Source: Aricia agestis (lineage: Eukaryota; Arthropoda; Insecta; Lepidoptera; Lycaenidae). From it: 64,000 nt of DNA. Position numbers and translations under genes: made by a program. The notes beneath the pieces were generated by a model, which saw only the letters and a program-made list of their open reading frames with translations, searched no databases and was not told the origin of the DNA. Positions 24,401 through 31,196 of the stretch are shown here, piece after piece; the first letter of the stretch is position 1; each line of letters opens with the position of its first letter. The stretch lies in assembly GCF_905147365.1 (NCBI RefSeq), contig NC_056408.1:15128001-15192000 (forward strand), in the 5' to 3' direction.

Positions 24401-27400
24401 ATTTTGAAAAAGACCCTAATACCGGATGCAGAAGTAGTTAAGGCTTAGTCGAATTTTGAAAAAGACCCTAATACCGGATGCAGAAGTGGTTAAGGCTTAG
24501 TCGAATTTTGAAAAAGACCCTAATACCGGATGCAGAAGTAGTTAAGGCTTAGTCGAATTTTGAAAAAGACCCTAATACCGGATGCAGAAGTGGTTAAGGC
24601 TTAGTCGAATTTTGAAAAAGACCCTAATACCGGATGCAGAAGTAGTTAAGGCTTAGTCGAATTTTGAAAAAGACCCTAATACCGGATGCAGAAGTGGTTA
24701 AGGCTTAGTCGAATTTTGAAAAAGACCCTAATAAAGAATAAGAATTATTTCATACAGTTTGAAGATTAGGCGCACTGAAACATAAAAATCATGGGAAGCT
24801 TTGGAAATATTTACGTAACTTAGCTCGCGCACTTTGAGAAAGTACATTTTGCTGGAAGTAAAGTGGGTAAGAGTTCTTAATGGTTTATAATTTTATACCA
24901 AAAACTAAAATCGGTTTAACGTCACAAACAACAGAAACACAAATATACACTTTTGTACTAATTTATACGAACCATTTCGTGTTTATAAACTGTTTCGCGT
25001 TTTCACACCATTTTATTTTTCTTGACCATATTTAGCGACGTCTTTTAGTGCTCAGTTAAGATCGTTAGGCAACCTAGGACTCAAAGGTCTCAGTTAGTAC
25101 CGCTTGCGGCAATGTGCGAAGCGCGGCCTCATTTCGTATCCATCGGTCAGAGCTCCCCGCTAATAAATACCCTTTTTTGGGACATAAGATAGTGGGTTAA
25201 TGTACGATACCAAAAAGTTGCGACTTTTAAGTAGCGTAACGAGATTACGCAAAAGCAAAAAAAAAAAAACAAATAATGCTTAGCAGATTATTCTGGACTT
25301 TGACTAAAATATTAAAACGATAAATAATAATTAATCTAGCAATTTTGAATTTATTTTATAAGGGAGATCGCAGACGGCACACTTTTTGTGTGAACGAGTC
25401 TGCGCCGCACATCATATTATAACAGTCGGCATGAATGGCGCGGCCATGCAGAGTGTATGTGTCTCCATATTCTGTTTCGGGAATTTACGATTTTATTACT
25501 CGAACCCATAAATATACAAAGACATTCGAGGGTCATTGGTAATACGGTTTTCCTGTACCTACATGTATAGAAATTGATCCATATACAGATACCGGATCTC
25601 ACGGAGATAATACGGATCTACATTATTTTGGTTAGGTTATGTCAAATATGTTAGTTGCGTTTTGATGACTTTAACATAGCCCGACAAAAAGGTATCCTGC
25701 CTCTTTCCAATCTGCCTATATGAATCAATTTTTCTGAAAATACTACTATCTACTCCTATGAATAAAATATACTCACATATTCTGTGATCCTCGCCAGTGG
25801 GTCCAGCACCATCAGCAGGATGGAGATGATGATCAGCAGAGACCCGTACAGCACGCGAACTAAGCAATCTGTAAAAGAAAGTATATCAAAATTATATTGT
25901 AAAGGCTTACAATATTCATGGTATGGAAATAGGTACTCTTTATATTATCTGAATACATTATGGTACTAACATTATGAATTCGTGTGTCTGTCTGTTTGTA
26001 AGTTTTCAAGCCTAAAATTATGGCGACAAATGCACTGCATTGATTTTAGATTGGCATGGAGATAATATTATGATTATGAGTCCCAAAAAGTGAGAATGAA
26101 TATCGACACAAGATCGAATGGATCGAAGGGAAATTCGATTGATAAGAGTTGGGCCCTTCTTAATAGAAGATACGAGAGCCTCTGCCAATATTTCAACAAC
26201 TATTTTTCTTTACCTAGATCTTAGGTCTTATACGATGGATCTAGTGTTCCTAACAATGTATCGGCATATTTGCCAATAGATTAGTATTTGAATATGTCAA
26301 TATTGCCTCACTGCGAAGGTAAACTGGTGTGGAAATGTGTGTGATGGAAAATGTTTGATGATACTAACTGCATCATTGGCTCTACATAATATGTTTGCAC
26401 ATCTATTTATAGCATAGCATATCCATACCATATCATAATAATATTACCAATAGCATATCATTATCATTTACCAACTAGTCGATGCGCAACTCTACTACTA
26501 AAATACACGCTTTATCTAGTTCAGATAAAGATATCTTAGGGGCTAGGTCATTTCCCGGGACTCAAAGAATTCTCTTAAACAAATTTCAGGAAAATCGGTT
26601 TGGGTCTGATGAGGTAACGATCGACTCACATACAGTACTTTCGCATTCGCATTTATAATTCGCATTTATAATATTAGTATGGATATTTTAACATCTTATA
26701 CAATAAAAGCAGTATTGGAATCGCGTTGTAGCCTGTAGGCCTCTGTTTAAGTAGTAAGGTCTAGGTTGTTCTCAAATATTGTTGCTACAGTTACATTATA
26801 ATTGTCTAAGAGTTCCTACCCTTGTGAATATTGACACTCCATTTTTTTAACTGTGACCATAAAAGTAAGAAAAAGAAATTCAAGGATAATAATTATTCTT
26901 CAAGCCCCATAAGAGCACCGGTGATCGCGACAAAGATAGAATACAATAGCATTTCCTGGAATTCGCGATCTTTTTTTAATTTTTTTTTAATGTAATAAGG
27001 GGGCAAACGAGCAAACGGGTCACCTGATGGAAAGCAACTTCCGTCGCCCATGGACACTCGCAGCATCAGAAGAGCTGCAAGTGCGTTGCCGGCCTTTTAA
27101 GAGGGAATAGGGAGGGTAGGGAAGGGGAGGGAATAGGGGAGGGTAGGGAAGGGAAAAGGGTAGGGGATTGGGCCTCCGGTAAACTCACTCACTCGGCGAA
27201 ACACAGCGCAAGCGCTGTTTCACGCCGGTTTTCTGTGAGAACGTGGTATTTCTCCGGTCGAGCCGGCCCATTCGTGCCGAAGCATGGCTCTCCCTCGAAG
27301 TATTATTAAAAGCTTACTATAAACGGATTATGTTAAAAATGTAAATGATATTTAAAAGTTTGTTTATACTTTCTTAAGTTTATTTTTATTTATTTAAAAA

Positions 27401-28970
27401 ATAAAGCTTTATGTTTTCATCTATTGTTTTTGTTATAATTACATCACTTGGAAATTTAAAATCTGTTTGATATTATTTTTTATTAGTTTAACGCTACACT
27501 TACTTAAACTTAATAGTATTTTGTTTTTAGTTTTGTTTTTTCAGAAAACTCATTTAAATTAATTGTTTCGAATGCTAAAATGTGATATTATAACACTCGT
27601 AAAATTATTATTCTTTGCTATTAAAGCATTTATTATTATTTTTTAAATAATAATAGCTCACTTGTTTATTTCAGTTCTCATTTACTTTATGATTTCATAC
27701 AAAAAACTACAGAACATCACATGAAAGAAGGTCAAATTTTTGCGCAAGAAACAATGATATTTATTGTTGAGACAGTCTTTTTGGGTCAGAGGGATGATCA
27801 AACATTGCATCGCATACCTTGGTGGCTATGTCACAGTCATCTGGTGGAATCTGCTAATAATTGATAGAATTATTAACGAATTGAAACCATTATTTACAGT
27901 CAAAGACATGACGAGTTGGTCTTTTGTCATTCAATTATGTTTTATTGGTTTCATACCGTGAATTCGTTGGTGATTTTAATCTAGCGATTTTAACCAGATG
28001 ACTGTGACAGCTACATGGCTTAGGTTGTTTACACTATAATGTCTTGTACTATTATAGGCACGCCTATAATAGTACAAGACATTATAGTGTAATTAACTAA
28101 CTATTATTGAACGCCTCCGTGGTCTAGTGGTTAGAGCGTCGCTCTCGACTCCGGAGGTCGTGGGTTCGAATCCCGCGTTGGAAACATGTTATTTCCAAGT
28201 TTGGTTAGGACAATGCAGGCTGATCACCTGATTGTCTGACAAGTAAGATGATCCATGCGTCGGATGGGCATGTAAAAAGTCGGTCCTGCGCCTGATCTCT
28301 CGCCAGTCGTGTCGGTCTTCCGTCCCACTGGGTTATGAGAGTAAAAAGGAATAGAGAGTGCTCTTGTGTACTGCGCACACACTTGGGCACTATAAAATTA
28401 CTCCTGCGTATCTGGCCTGGTTTCAATGAAACCGGCCACCGTCACCGAAACCGGTGTGGGGAGTATTATTATTATTATTATAGGCACTATCGGCACATAA
28501 TAGATAATAGTACTATCGGGCAGTAAGCAGAAGGGTAAGTGGGCATCATTGAATAGTAGTTACTATTGGGTAGTGGGCACTATTGGGCAATGGGCATTAT
28601 AGTGTTGTCGGCGCTATCGTGTAGTGGGCACCCTCTTCTCTTGTGCGTGGTGAAGAGCCGCCAAACGGACATACGGCCCTGGTCCGGGGAGCTGGAGATT
28701 GCCTGGTTTATAGTGGGCTCTATCGTATAGTGAGTACTATCACGTAGTGGGCACTATCGTGTAGTTGGCACTATCGTGTAGTGGGCACTATCGTGAAGTG
28801 GGCACTTCGTGTAGTGGGCACTATCGTGTAGTGGGCACTATCGTGAAGTGGGCACTATCGTGTAGGGAGCACTTACTCCTCTTGTGAGTGGCGAAGAGCC
28901 GCAGCCGCCTGACGGACATGCGGGCTTTGCCCGGGGAGCTGGAGATGGCCTGGTTGGCCCCGAACACCAT
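3466..28970 (-). CDS. CD36-family scavenger receptor class B-like membrane protein
   Basis: Eleven coding exons in 5' to 3' order: 28970-28877, 25868-25777, 15535-15372, 10550-10403, 8040-7837, 7001-6880, 6448-6290, 5745-5639, 5069-4951, 4590-4465, 3765-3466. All junctions are GT/AG and phases match throughout, giving 544 residues. Order: cytosolic N-tail 1-32 (Arg-rich near 18-31); TM1 about 37-53 followed by DPL; ectodomain with KVHEIGPFSFR near 107-117, sequons NYT, NGS, NIT, NAS and NQT, and six family cysteines at 278, 308, 344, 346, 350 and 361; GFPIALSKPHF from 364; TM2 about 458-482; cytosolic tail about 483-544. CD36 proteins bind lipids, lipoproteins or oxidised ligands at plasma or lysosomal membranes; the ligand here is unknown. 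It is not obviously SNMP1. Both cytosolic tails are long for the family. The main uncertainties are the start Met and the donor at 4464 (an in-frame alternative lies 12 nt downstream). Confidence 0.9.
5103..5172 (+). repeat. 3' fragment of tRNA-derived SINE (SINE-2)
   Basis: The stretch with ACACAAGTCCTTCAGGAACT, GGGGCCAGACTCACGTGGTG and CATCCATAGATATT matches, in the opposite orientation, the 3' part of the fuller SINE-2 copy at 51945-52220. It lacks the tRNA-like head. It lies in the intron between receptor exons 8 and 9. Confidence 0.65.
5228..5436 (+). repeat. Helitron-like repeat (R2/R7-type hybrid ends)
   Basis: Starts CTACTAATATTATAAATGCG, then (TCTG)n, then ACCGAACCGATTG, and ends GCGGGCAACAGCTAG|T. 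The left end resembles R2 and the right end the GACAGCTAGT type. It is intronic in the receptor gene. No coding capacity. Confidence 0.6.
5926..6174. mobile_element. MITE, family S (TAA-flanked, long inverted repeats)
   Basis: Terminal inverted repeats of roughly 80 bp begin AGGTGGCTTTCGGATCTTTG and end with the complement GCCACCT. A 3-bp TAA lies immediately on each side (5923-5925 and 6175-6177). A TWA target duplication points to the PIF/Harbinger superfamily. Related copies are at 31197-32008 and 54178-54359. Confidence 0.8.
6789..6861. mobile_element. Short foldback MITE (CAATTCAGACCGCAAC ends)
   Basis: GGTCAATTCAGACCGCAAC at the left and GTTGCGGTCTGAATTGATCC at the right form inverted ends around about 35 bp. 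The same end sequence bounds the larger copy at 56482-56653. It lies 19 bp from receptor exon 6. Confidence 0.65.
8099..8251. mobile_element. MITE with AGTTCGACAAGGC ends
   Basis: Inverted termini AGTTCGACAAGGCTTTATTT and its complement enclose 95-100 bp. The inverted match continues through GAACGTGG. No clear target duplication is seen. It is intronic in the receptor gene. Confidence 0.7.
8799..8937. mobile_element. MITE, family H (GACGGACCTACGTC type)
   Basis: The left half has CATCGAAGAATTTGATTC and TTGACGGACCTACGTCA. The right half has the inverted counterparts ACCAAGTTATGCAGGTCCGCC and TTAACTTTTCTGAT. Further copies are at 43852-44447, 50731-51939 and 55733-55871. Confidence 0.65.
9476..9664 (+). 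repeat. Helitron-like repeat R2, old copy
   Basis: Recognised by CACGCCCAAACCGCTGAACC, GAAATTTGGTATGTAGATAC, ATGTACGGTTC and a terminal GTTGTGGGCGTCATCTA. The left end is degraded. It is intronic in the receptor gene. Confidence 0.7.
10161..10208. repeat. Perfect 22-bp inverted duplication, 4-nt loop
   Basis: CTTAGATTAAAAGTATTC... (10161-10182) is followed after CGGC by its exact complement (10187-10208). There is no TIR/TSD structure and no duplicated flank. It is one of several such snap-back-like structures here. Confidence 0.85.
10588..10737. mobile_element. Short non-autonomous Harbinger-like element
   Basis: The ends GGCCACTTGCGCC and GGCGCAAGTGGG match, inverted, the termini of the longer element at 19896-20805. 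It is only about 150 bp, with no ORF of its own. It sits about 40 bp upstream of the acceptor of receptor exon 4. Confidence 0.6.
11190..11366. mobile_element. MITE, family K, flanked by TTAA
   Basis: Left GGTTGGGTTGCACCAAC and right GCGCAATCTACCC are approximate inverted termini with TTAA on both sides (11186-11189 and 11367-11370). The interior has TTAACTATAACTTTAACC and its inverted counterpart. The TTAA flanks suggest a piggyBac-mobilised MITE. A second, eroded copy is at 18076-18230. Confidence 0.6.
11500..12141 (-). repeat. R3 repeat (GGGTTCCGTA / GGCCAAGTGCGAGT type)
   Basis: It starts AGGGTTCCGTAGCC, runs through a (GTCT)n tract and ends ACTCGCACTTGGCCGGTT, so it is inverted relative to the copies at 15655 and 38281. 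It is non-coding. The 68-codon and 62-codon ORFs inside are spurious. Confidence 0.7.
12231..12447 (+). repeat. R5 repeat (CCGCGGGCAAAAGCTCGTAT end)
   Basis: Contains GGACGGATCGGGCTGAAATT, GATGTTATGACGTAGGCATC and GAAGCCGCGGGCAAAAGCTC. Copies are at 32292-32530 (plus) and 35610-36215 (minus). A (TA)n tract follows at 12450-12472. Confidence 0.75.
12472..12597 (+). repeat. Short dispersed repeat ending AATAGCTAGT
   Basis: It begins at ATTGGAATCTCGGAATCGG directly after the (TA)n tract and ends GCAAAGCTCGGTCAAATAGC. The CTAG-type end resembles Helitron-like termini. It is intronic in the receptor gene. Confidence 0.4.
12911..14532 (+). mobile_element. R4 element, copy 1 (ACCGACTTCCA termini)
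   Basis: Inverted termini AACCGACTTCCA and TGGAAGTCGGTT bound about 1.6 kb. Internal landmarks shared with copies at 19145 and 52327 include AATCGAGGGAA, ATGATGGGATCCATGAG and the subterminal AAATAGTTGAGGTTTAG. It also contains a near-identical 172-bp tandem pair (about 13618-13963) and a G-rich run at 14217-14230. The 105-codon ORF at 13207 has a His run from (CAT)n and looks non-coding. Superfamily unassigned. Confidence 0.65.
14590..14805 (+). repeat. Helitron-like repeat R2, near-complete copy
   Basis: 5' TCCATACTAATATTATAAAT, then (TCTG)n, CACGCCCAAACCGCTGAACC, and 3' GCGGGCGTCATCTAG followed by T. A TC start, CTAG end and no target duplication fit Helitrons. It resembles what I know as the Lep1-type family; that name is recollection, not a search result. 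Confidence 0.75.
15108..15291 (+). repeat. 5'-truncated tRNA-derived SINE (SINE-1)
   Basis: Matches positions about 28290-28470 of the fuller SINE-1: CTCTCGCCAGTCGTGTCGGT, ACTGCGCACACACTT and TCAATGAAACCGGCCA, ending in a short ATT tail. The tRNA-like head is absent. It lies 37 bp from receptor exon 3. Confidence 0.75.
15655..16103 (+). repeat. R3 repeat, plus-oriented copy
   Basis: Begins ATCGGCCAAGTGCGAGTTAG and GAAGGGTTCCGTACCG, has TTGTATGGGAGCC twice, a long (GACA)n/(GACG)n tract and TAATAGGGTCTCGTTT near the end. The terminal CGGAACCCTAAA is missing. It is non-coding and intronic. Confidence 0.75.
16413..17308 (+). repeat. R3-type repeat carrying a nested retroposon
   Basis: Starts AAAACCGGCCAAGTGCGTGT and AGGGTTCCGTAGTACCG, has a (GACG/GACA)n tract at about 16999-17063, and ends GACTACGGAACCCTAAAA. 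An R1 copy (17079-17271) interrupts it. ORFs at 16840 and 16991 are translations of the tetranucleotide tract. Confidence 0.75.
17079..17271 (+). repeat. R1 retroposon nested in R3
   Basis: Starts GTAGGAGAGCCATGCTTCGG, ends in a poly-A run, and has lost the middle pyrimidine-rich block. Flanks join as ...CTTTTATA and CTATAAGGG, suggesting a short TATA-containing target duplication. Confidence 0.75.
17836..18060 (-). repeat. R1 retroposon with internal deletion
   Basis: Poly-T left edge, then CACTCGCAGCAT joined directly to TGGGGA, deleting the GC-rich middle, then intact CGGCGAAACACAGCG and TCTCCGGTCGAGCC blocks. The family 5' end is at the right. Confidence 0.8.
18076..18230. mobile_element. 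MITE, family K, second copy
   Basis: TTTAAGGGTGGGTTGCACCA at the left, GGTTAAAGTTATCG and the inverted AAAGTTATAGTTAAAG inside. The right end is eroded. It shares its core with 11190-11366. Confidence 0.55.
18266..18447 (+). repeat. Helitron-like repeat R2
   Basis: CCATACTTACTTATAATATT at the left, (GTCT)n, CACGCCGAAACCGCCGAACC, and ACGTCATCTAG at the right. The AATGTACGGTTC segment is deleted. It is intronic. Confidence 0.7.
19896..20805 (+). mobile_element. PIF/Harbinger-like transposon, internally deleted
   Basis: Termini GGCCCACTTGCGCCA and TGGCGCACGTGGGCC are inverted with one mismatch. TTA lies on each side (19893-19895 and 20806-20808). The element encodes only the N-terminal part of a transposase, so it is non-autonomous. 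The target sequence exists uninterrupted at about 52810-52850. Confidence 0.85.
20110..20436 (+). pseudogene. Truncated Harbinger-type transposase
   Basis: A 108-codon ORF. The segment RRFRLKRETVLFLLNKIENN followed by NSLPKFNNNI resembles the region just before the DDE catalytic core in HARBI1-like transposases (typically FRLSKETV...LLxxI, then a P-x-x-Q-L-L-like segment). No catalytic DDE residues are present, because the ORF ends before that domain. Acidic DDDEE near residues 25-30. It is carried inside the TTA-flanked element and presumably inactive. Confidence 0.65.
21490..21855 (-). repeat. R6 repeat, minus-oriented
   Basis: Contains CTGTGCCAAATAACTTAAAA, AATGGGTTATCTAACACTGA and TAGTTCCTGAGATTAGCGCG, shared with 32535-32887 and 48170-48725. 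It begins near CGGCTTCGCCCGCAT. Intronic. Confidence 0.65.
22761..22810. repeat. Perfect 22-bp inverted duplication, 6-nt loop
   Basis: CAACGTCGAAACCCTCAAAC... (22761-22782) and its exact complement (22789-22810) flank GTATCT. The R4 copies at 13250 and 19500 have only the right-hand arm's sequence context, so the left arm looks added. Confidence 0.8.
23091..23345. mobile_element. MITE with ACAGGGTGTAACAAA ends
   Basis: The left half (ACAGGGTGTAACAAATATAA, CACTGTGAAAGTAGCAGCGC, ACTTTTGTATGGG) is mirrored by the right half, ending TTTTGTTACACACTGT. The foldback spans nearly the whole 255 bp. A second copy is at 41749-42001. Confidence 0.75.
23416..23742 (-). repeat. R1 retroposon, nearly complete
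   Basis: Poly-T, then GGGTCACCTGATGG, CGCCCATGGACACTCGCAGC, GGGTAATAGGGGAGGG, CGGCGAAACACAGCGCAAGC, CTCCGGTCGAGCCGGCC and GCATGGCTCTCCCACGTA. This is the family reference within the window. It is inserted in an R4 element. Confidence 0.85.
23753..24733 (+). repeat. 52-bp tandem array, about 19 units
   Basis: The unit runs from CCGGATGCAGAAGTRGTTAA through GGCTTAGTCGAATTTTG to AAAAAGACCCTAATA. Eighteen full units start at 23799, 23851, 23902 and then every 52 bp to 24682, preceded by a partial one. One unit (23851) is 51 bp. Units are otherwise near-identical except A or G at one site. The unit is a piece of the R4 interior (compare 14399-14450 and 52560-52610). It is neither CRISPR-like (no spacers) nor coding. 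Confidence 0.95.
25363..25462. mobile_element. Half of a GGGAGATCGCAGAC foldback element
   Basis: AGGGAGATCGCAGACGGCAC, TTTTTGTGTGAACGAGTCTG and GCAGAGTGTATGTG match the left arm of 58768-58948. The second arm is missing. It is intronic in the receptor gene. Confidence 0.55.
26506..26692 (-). repeat. Helitron-like repeat R2, minus-oriented
   Basis: ATCTAGTTCAGATAAAG at the left, then TTTCCCGGGACTCAAAG, AAATCGGTTTGGGTC and TTATAATATTAGTATGGA at the right: the R2 consensus inverted, with losses. Confidence 0.65.
26990..27294 (-). repeat. R1 retroposon, nearly complete
   Basis: A poly-T tract interrupted by AA, then all family blocks through CATTCGTGCCGAAGCATGGC. It lies in the receptor intron between exons 1 and 2. 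The following 27300-28030 is AT-rich with nothing identifiable. Confidence 0.85.
28031..28090. repeat. Perfect 28-bp inverted duplication, 4-nt loop
   Basis: ACACTATAATGTCTTGTACT... (28031-28058), loop CACG, then the exact complement (28063-28090). It is followed 22 bp later by SINE-1. No target duplication is visible. Confidence 0.85.
28113..28481 (+). repeat. tRNA-derived SINE (SINE-1), full length
   Basis: The head GCCTCCGTGGTCTAGTGGTT contains an A-box-like sequence, and GGTTCGAATCC at 28163-28173 is a canonical B box, so Pol III transcription is plausible. The body carries CTCGCCAGTCGTGTCGGTCT and GGTTTCAATGAAACCGGCCA, and it ends in (ATT)n. The acceptor-stem ends (GCCTCCG and CGTTGGA) do not pair, so it is not a tRNA gene. 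Confidence 0.85.
28482..28870. repeat. 17-bp minisatellite (TAGTGGGCACTATCGTG)
   Basis: Diverged units (GGCACTATCGGCAC, TAGTGGGCACTATTGGG) occupy 28482-28627 and cleaner units 28710-28870, some with TAGTTGG or GAAGTGG variants. A copy of receptor exon 1 separates the two blocks. The right block ends at the splice donor of the true exon 1. Confidence 0.85.
28628..28706 (-). pseudogene. Partial duplicate of receptor exon 1
   Basis: On the minus strand AACCAGGCAATCTCCAGCTC through CACGCACAAGAG parallels the true exon (28877-28960) with substitutions and one 6-nt loss. The frame stays open, but the initiator region (ATGGTGTTCGGGGCC) is absent and GTAAGT is not preserved. Minisatellite flanks it on both sides. 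Confidence 0.75.
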
Positions 28971-28978
28971 CCTGACTC
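28971..28978 (-). other. 5' edge of receptor first coding exon
   Basis: On the minus strand a pyrimidine-rich TTGTTTGCAG acceptor ends at 28979, followed by GAGTCAGG and then ATG at 28970. This implies at least one upstream, probably noncoding, exon. The frame stays open across these 8 nt, so an upstream coding exon cannot be excluded. Confidence 0.55.
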
Positions 28979-29009
28979 CTGCAAACAATTTCAATTAAAA
29001 TAAAATAAA

Positions 29010-29109
29010 TGGCTGGCAACGCACCTGCTCTCCTTCTGCGGCGACGGTAGTTGCTTTCCATCAGGTAACCTGTTTGCTCGTTCGCCCCCTTATTTCATAA
29101 AAAAAAAAC
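29010..29109 (+). repeat. R1 retroposon, 3' fragment
   Basis: GGCAACGCACCTGCTCTCC, GGTAGTTGCTTTCCATCAGG and CTTATTTCAT followed by poly-A. It lies 31 bp upstream (transcript sense) of the receptor's first coding exon, in the opposite orientation. Confidence 0.8.
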
Positions 29110-29162
29110 ATCAATATCGATCGATCATAATATGGTAATCTTTAAGTGATAAAATAGATATT

Positions 29163-29344
29163 ACTAGATGACGCCCGCAAATCCGTTGCGTCCTATTATC
29201 TCGCGGAACCGTACATTGTATATTATGTCTATGTCCCTTCTCGGGGCTCAAATTATCTCCATACCAATCAGCATAATCGGTTTAACGGCGTGAAGAGGTA
29301 ACAGAAAGACACGTCATTTTCGCATTCATAATATTAGTATATGG
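29163..29344 (-). repeat. Helitron-like repeat R2, minus-oriented
   Basis: Left ACTAGATGACGCCCGCAAAT, then TTCTCGGGGCTCAAATTATC, CGGCGTGAAGAGGTAACAG and right CATAATATTAGTATATGGA. Non-coding. Confidence 0.75.
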
Positions 29345-29717
29345 ATGTTAACGTGGGTAAGTGCACATAAAATGAATCCTAACTCTAGTAGTGCTAATAA
29401 AACTAATAACTTTCGTGTCAATGGTGCAACCAGGAGATTCCATTTATAAATATAATATTATATTATACTGAAGGTTACCGCTATGTCGCATAATAATAAT
29501 AATAATTTTAAATCTATATCATATTATTTAAATCTCAATTCACATTAGCGAGCAGAGCCGAATTCATGTCTTTTATGAAAGTACGCCACTTTATTTCCGC
29601 CGCCAAATGTACGCAATCTAAACGGCAGCAATCTATATAGGGCCTCTATGGACGCTGCCACCCCTAGGCCGTGGCCTATAACGGCCTATTTATAAATCCG
29701 GGTCTGAGCGCGGGGCG

Positions 29718-30022
29718 TTTTTTTTTTTTATGAAATAAGGGGGCAAACGAGCAAACGGGTCACCTGATGGAAAGCAACTTCCGTCGCCCATGGACACTCG
29801 CAGCATCAGGAGAGCTGCAGGTGCGTTGACGACCTTTTAAGAGGGAATAGGGTAATAGGGAGGGTAGGGATGGGAAGGGAAGAGAATAGGGGAGGGTAGG
29901 GAAGGGATAGGGGATTGGGCCTCCGGTAAACTCACTCACTCGCCGAAACACAGCGCAAGCGCTGTTTCACCGGTTCTCCGGTTGAGCCGACCCATTTGTG
30001 CCGAAGCATGGCTCTCCCACGT
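29718..30022 (-). repeat. R1 retroposon with small internal deletion
   Basis: Poly-T left edge, all core blocks, then GTTTCACCGG joined to TTCTCCGGTTGAGCC with GCCGGTTTTCTGTGAGAACG deleted. The 63-codon minus ORF inside (poly-Pro/Leu/Ser) is the pyrimidine-rich tract. Confidence 0.85.
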
Positions 30023-30057
30023 ATAAAATCCCACGTTTGACAGAATAATTATATAAA

Positions 30058-30547
30058 TCACTAGCTGTCCCGGCAAACGTTGCTTTGCCATAATATAAAG
30101 TACCTATTTCGCCCATATTATTTTATTGAAGTGACTACATAAGTATGTTACGATAGCAACGTCCATCGCTATCCCGTCGCACAAACAATGGTCGCCGTCA
30201 GTCTCGAGTCAGTCTCGAGTTGCAATAATTTACTATTATTTATTCAACAAATGCACTTATCAATATAAAAAGTACCCAGTAGCCGATTCTCAGACCCACT
30301 GAATATGCATATAAAATTTGGTTAAAAATTAAAATCAGTAAAGCCGTTTCGGAGGAGTACGCGGCCTAACATTGTGACACAAGAATTTTATTTAATACTA
30401 GCTGTCCCGGCGAACTTCGTGTGACTTTAAAACCTTCCCTGGACTTCTACGAATATTTTACGACTAAAATCAGCCCAATCCATCCAGCCGTTTTCGAGTT
30501 TTAGCGCAACTAACACATTTGAAAATCCATTTTTATATATATAGATT
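30058..30547 (-). repeat. Two tandem R7 repeats (CTAGCTGTCCCGGC end)
   Basis: The first copy starts ACTAGCTGTCCCGGCAAACG at 30059 and includes AAGCCGTTTCGGAGGAG. The second starts CTAGCTGTCCCGGCGAACTT at about 30400 and includes CCAGCCGTTTTCGAGTTTTA. Both resemble Helitron-like ends read from their 3' side. Other copies are at 42725, 43380 and 48825. The stretch 30550-31190 is AT-rich and featureless. Confidence 0.65.
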
Positions 30548-31196
30548 ATAAAATTATTGATTAACATACAATTAAGCAGAATCTACCATCTATAACTTTC
30601 AAGTTTTAGGTGTTATGTTATAGCTCTCGATACGTAGATATATTATTGAACATAAAATTACGTTTACTTTAATCACTTTATAATGTAAGTACGTTTAGTA
30701 AAAGTAGTGTTAGCTTTTTACAGTTAAATTGCCGTAAGCAGGCATAAGAGTAAGAAAAAAATTGCAGACGTACTTCAAATTTTTGTGTCGAAATAATTAA
30801 ATAATGTGAAGAAAAAAAATGTTTAACAAAACCAAATTAACAATTTCACAATTCTAATTCGTGTAGCAAATTGTTACCGCAAGAAATTGTTTAAATTTTG
30901 AAGATATATTTTTAGGCTTGAAGATATATTTTATATACTCTTATTTCCAGAAATACTTCAGAAATTCACGACATTTTACTACCAGCTAAGCGTTCGTAAT
31001 TTAGGAATTCAAAGGACAGATGATAGTTTTATGAGCAAATTTAGTCACAGGCAATTTTTATTAATGTTCTCAAAGAAAATAATAATCGGCTTATGACGAA
31101 ACGCCATCGCGAAAACTCGATTGCAATCGAAGGGCTTAAGCGAATCCGACACTTTGCGAAATCGGATATTAACTACCTTGTCCTCGGCCCGCGTTT

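Larger units (their letters stand above)
22329..24755 (+). mobile_element. R4 element, copy 4, expanded by insertions and a tandem array
   Basis: Starts AACTGACTTCCAAAAAGGAG and follows R4 landmarks (TGATGGGATCCAAAAGTAAT). It is then enlarged by a 22-bp snap-back (22761-22810), a MITE (23091-23345), an R1 retroposon (23416-23742) and a 52-bp tandem array (23753-24733). The terminal piece AAAGAATAAGAATTATTTCA follows the array. Confidence 0.6.

Noticed and set aside
23753..24733. CRISPR array
   Set aside because: The units are contiguous with no unique spacers, in a eukaryotic intron, and derive from a dispersed repeat.
28031..28090. microRNA precursor candidates among the perfect hairpins
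   Set aside because: The arms are perfectly complementary with loops of 2-6 nt and no bulges, unlike typical animal pre-miRNAs. They are better explained as inverted duplications.
28113..28185. tRNA gene (A-box and B-box present)
   Set aside because: The acceptor-stem ends do not pair and the sequence continues into a repeated SINE body with an ATT tail. Truncated and inverted relatives occur at 15108 and 38006.
29760..29951. Proline/leucine/serine-rich ORF (and its relative at 43083)
   Set aside because: Both are the antisense reading of the GGGAAGGGTAGGG-rich block of R1 retroposons.
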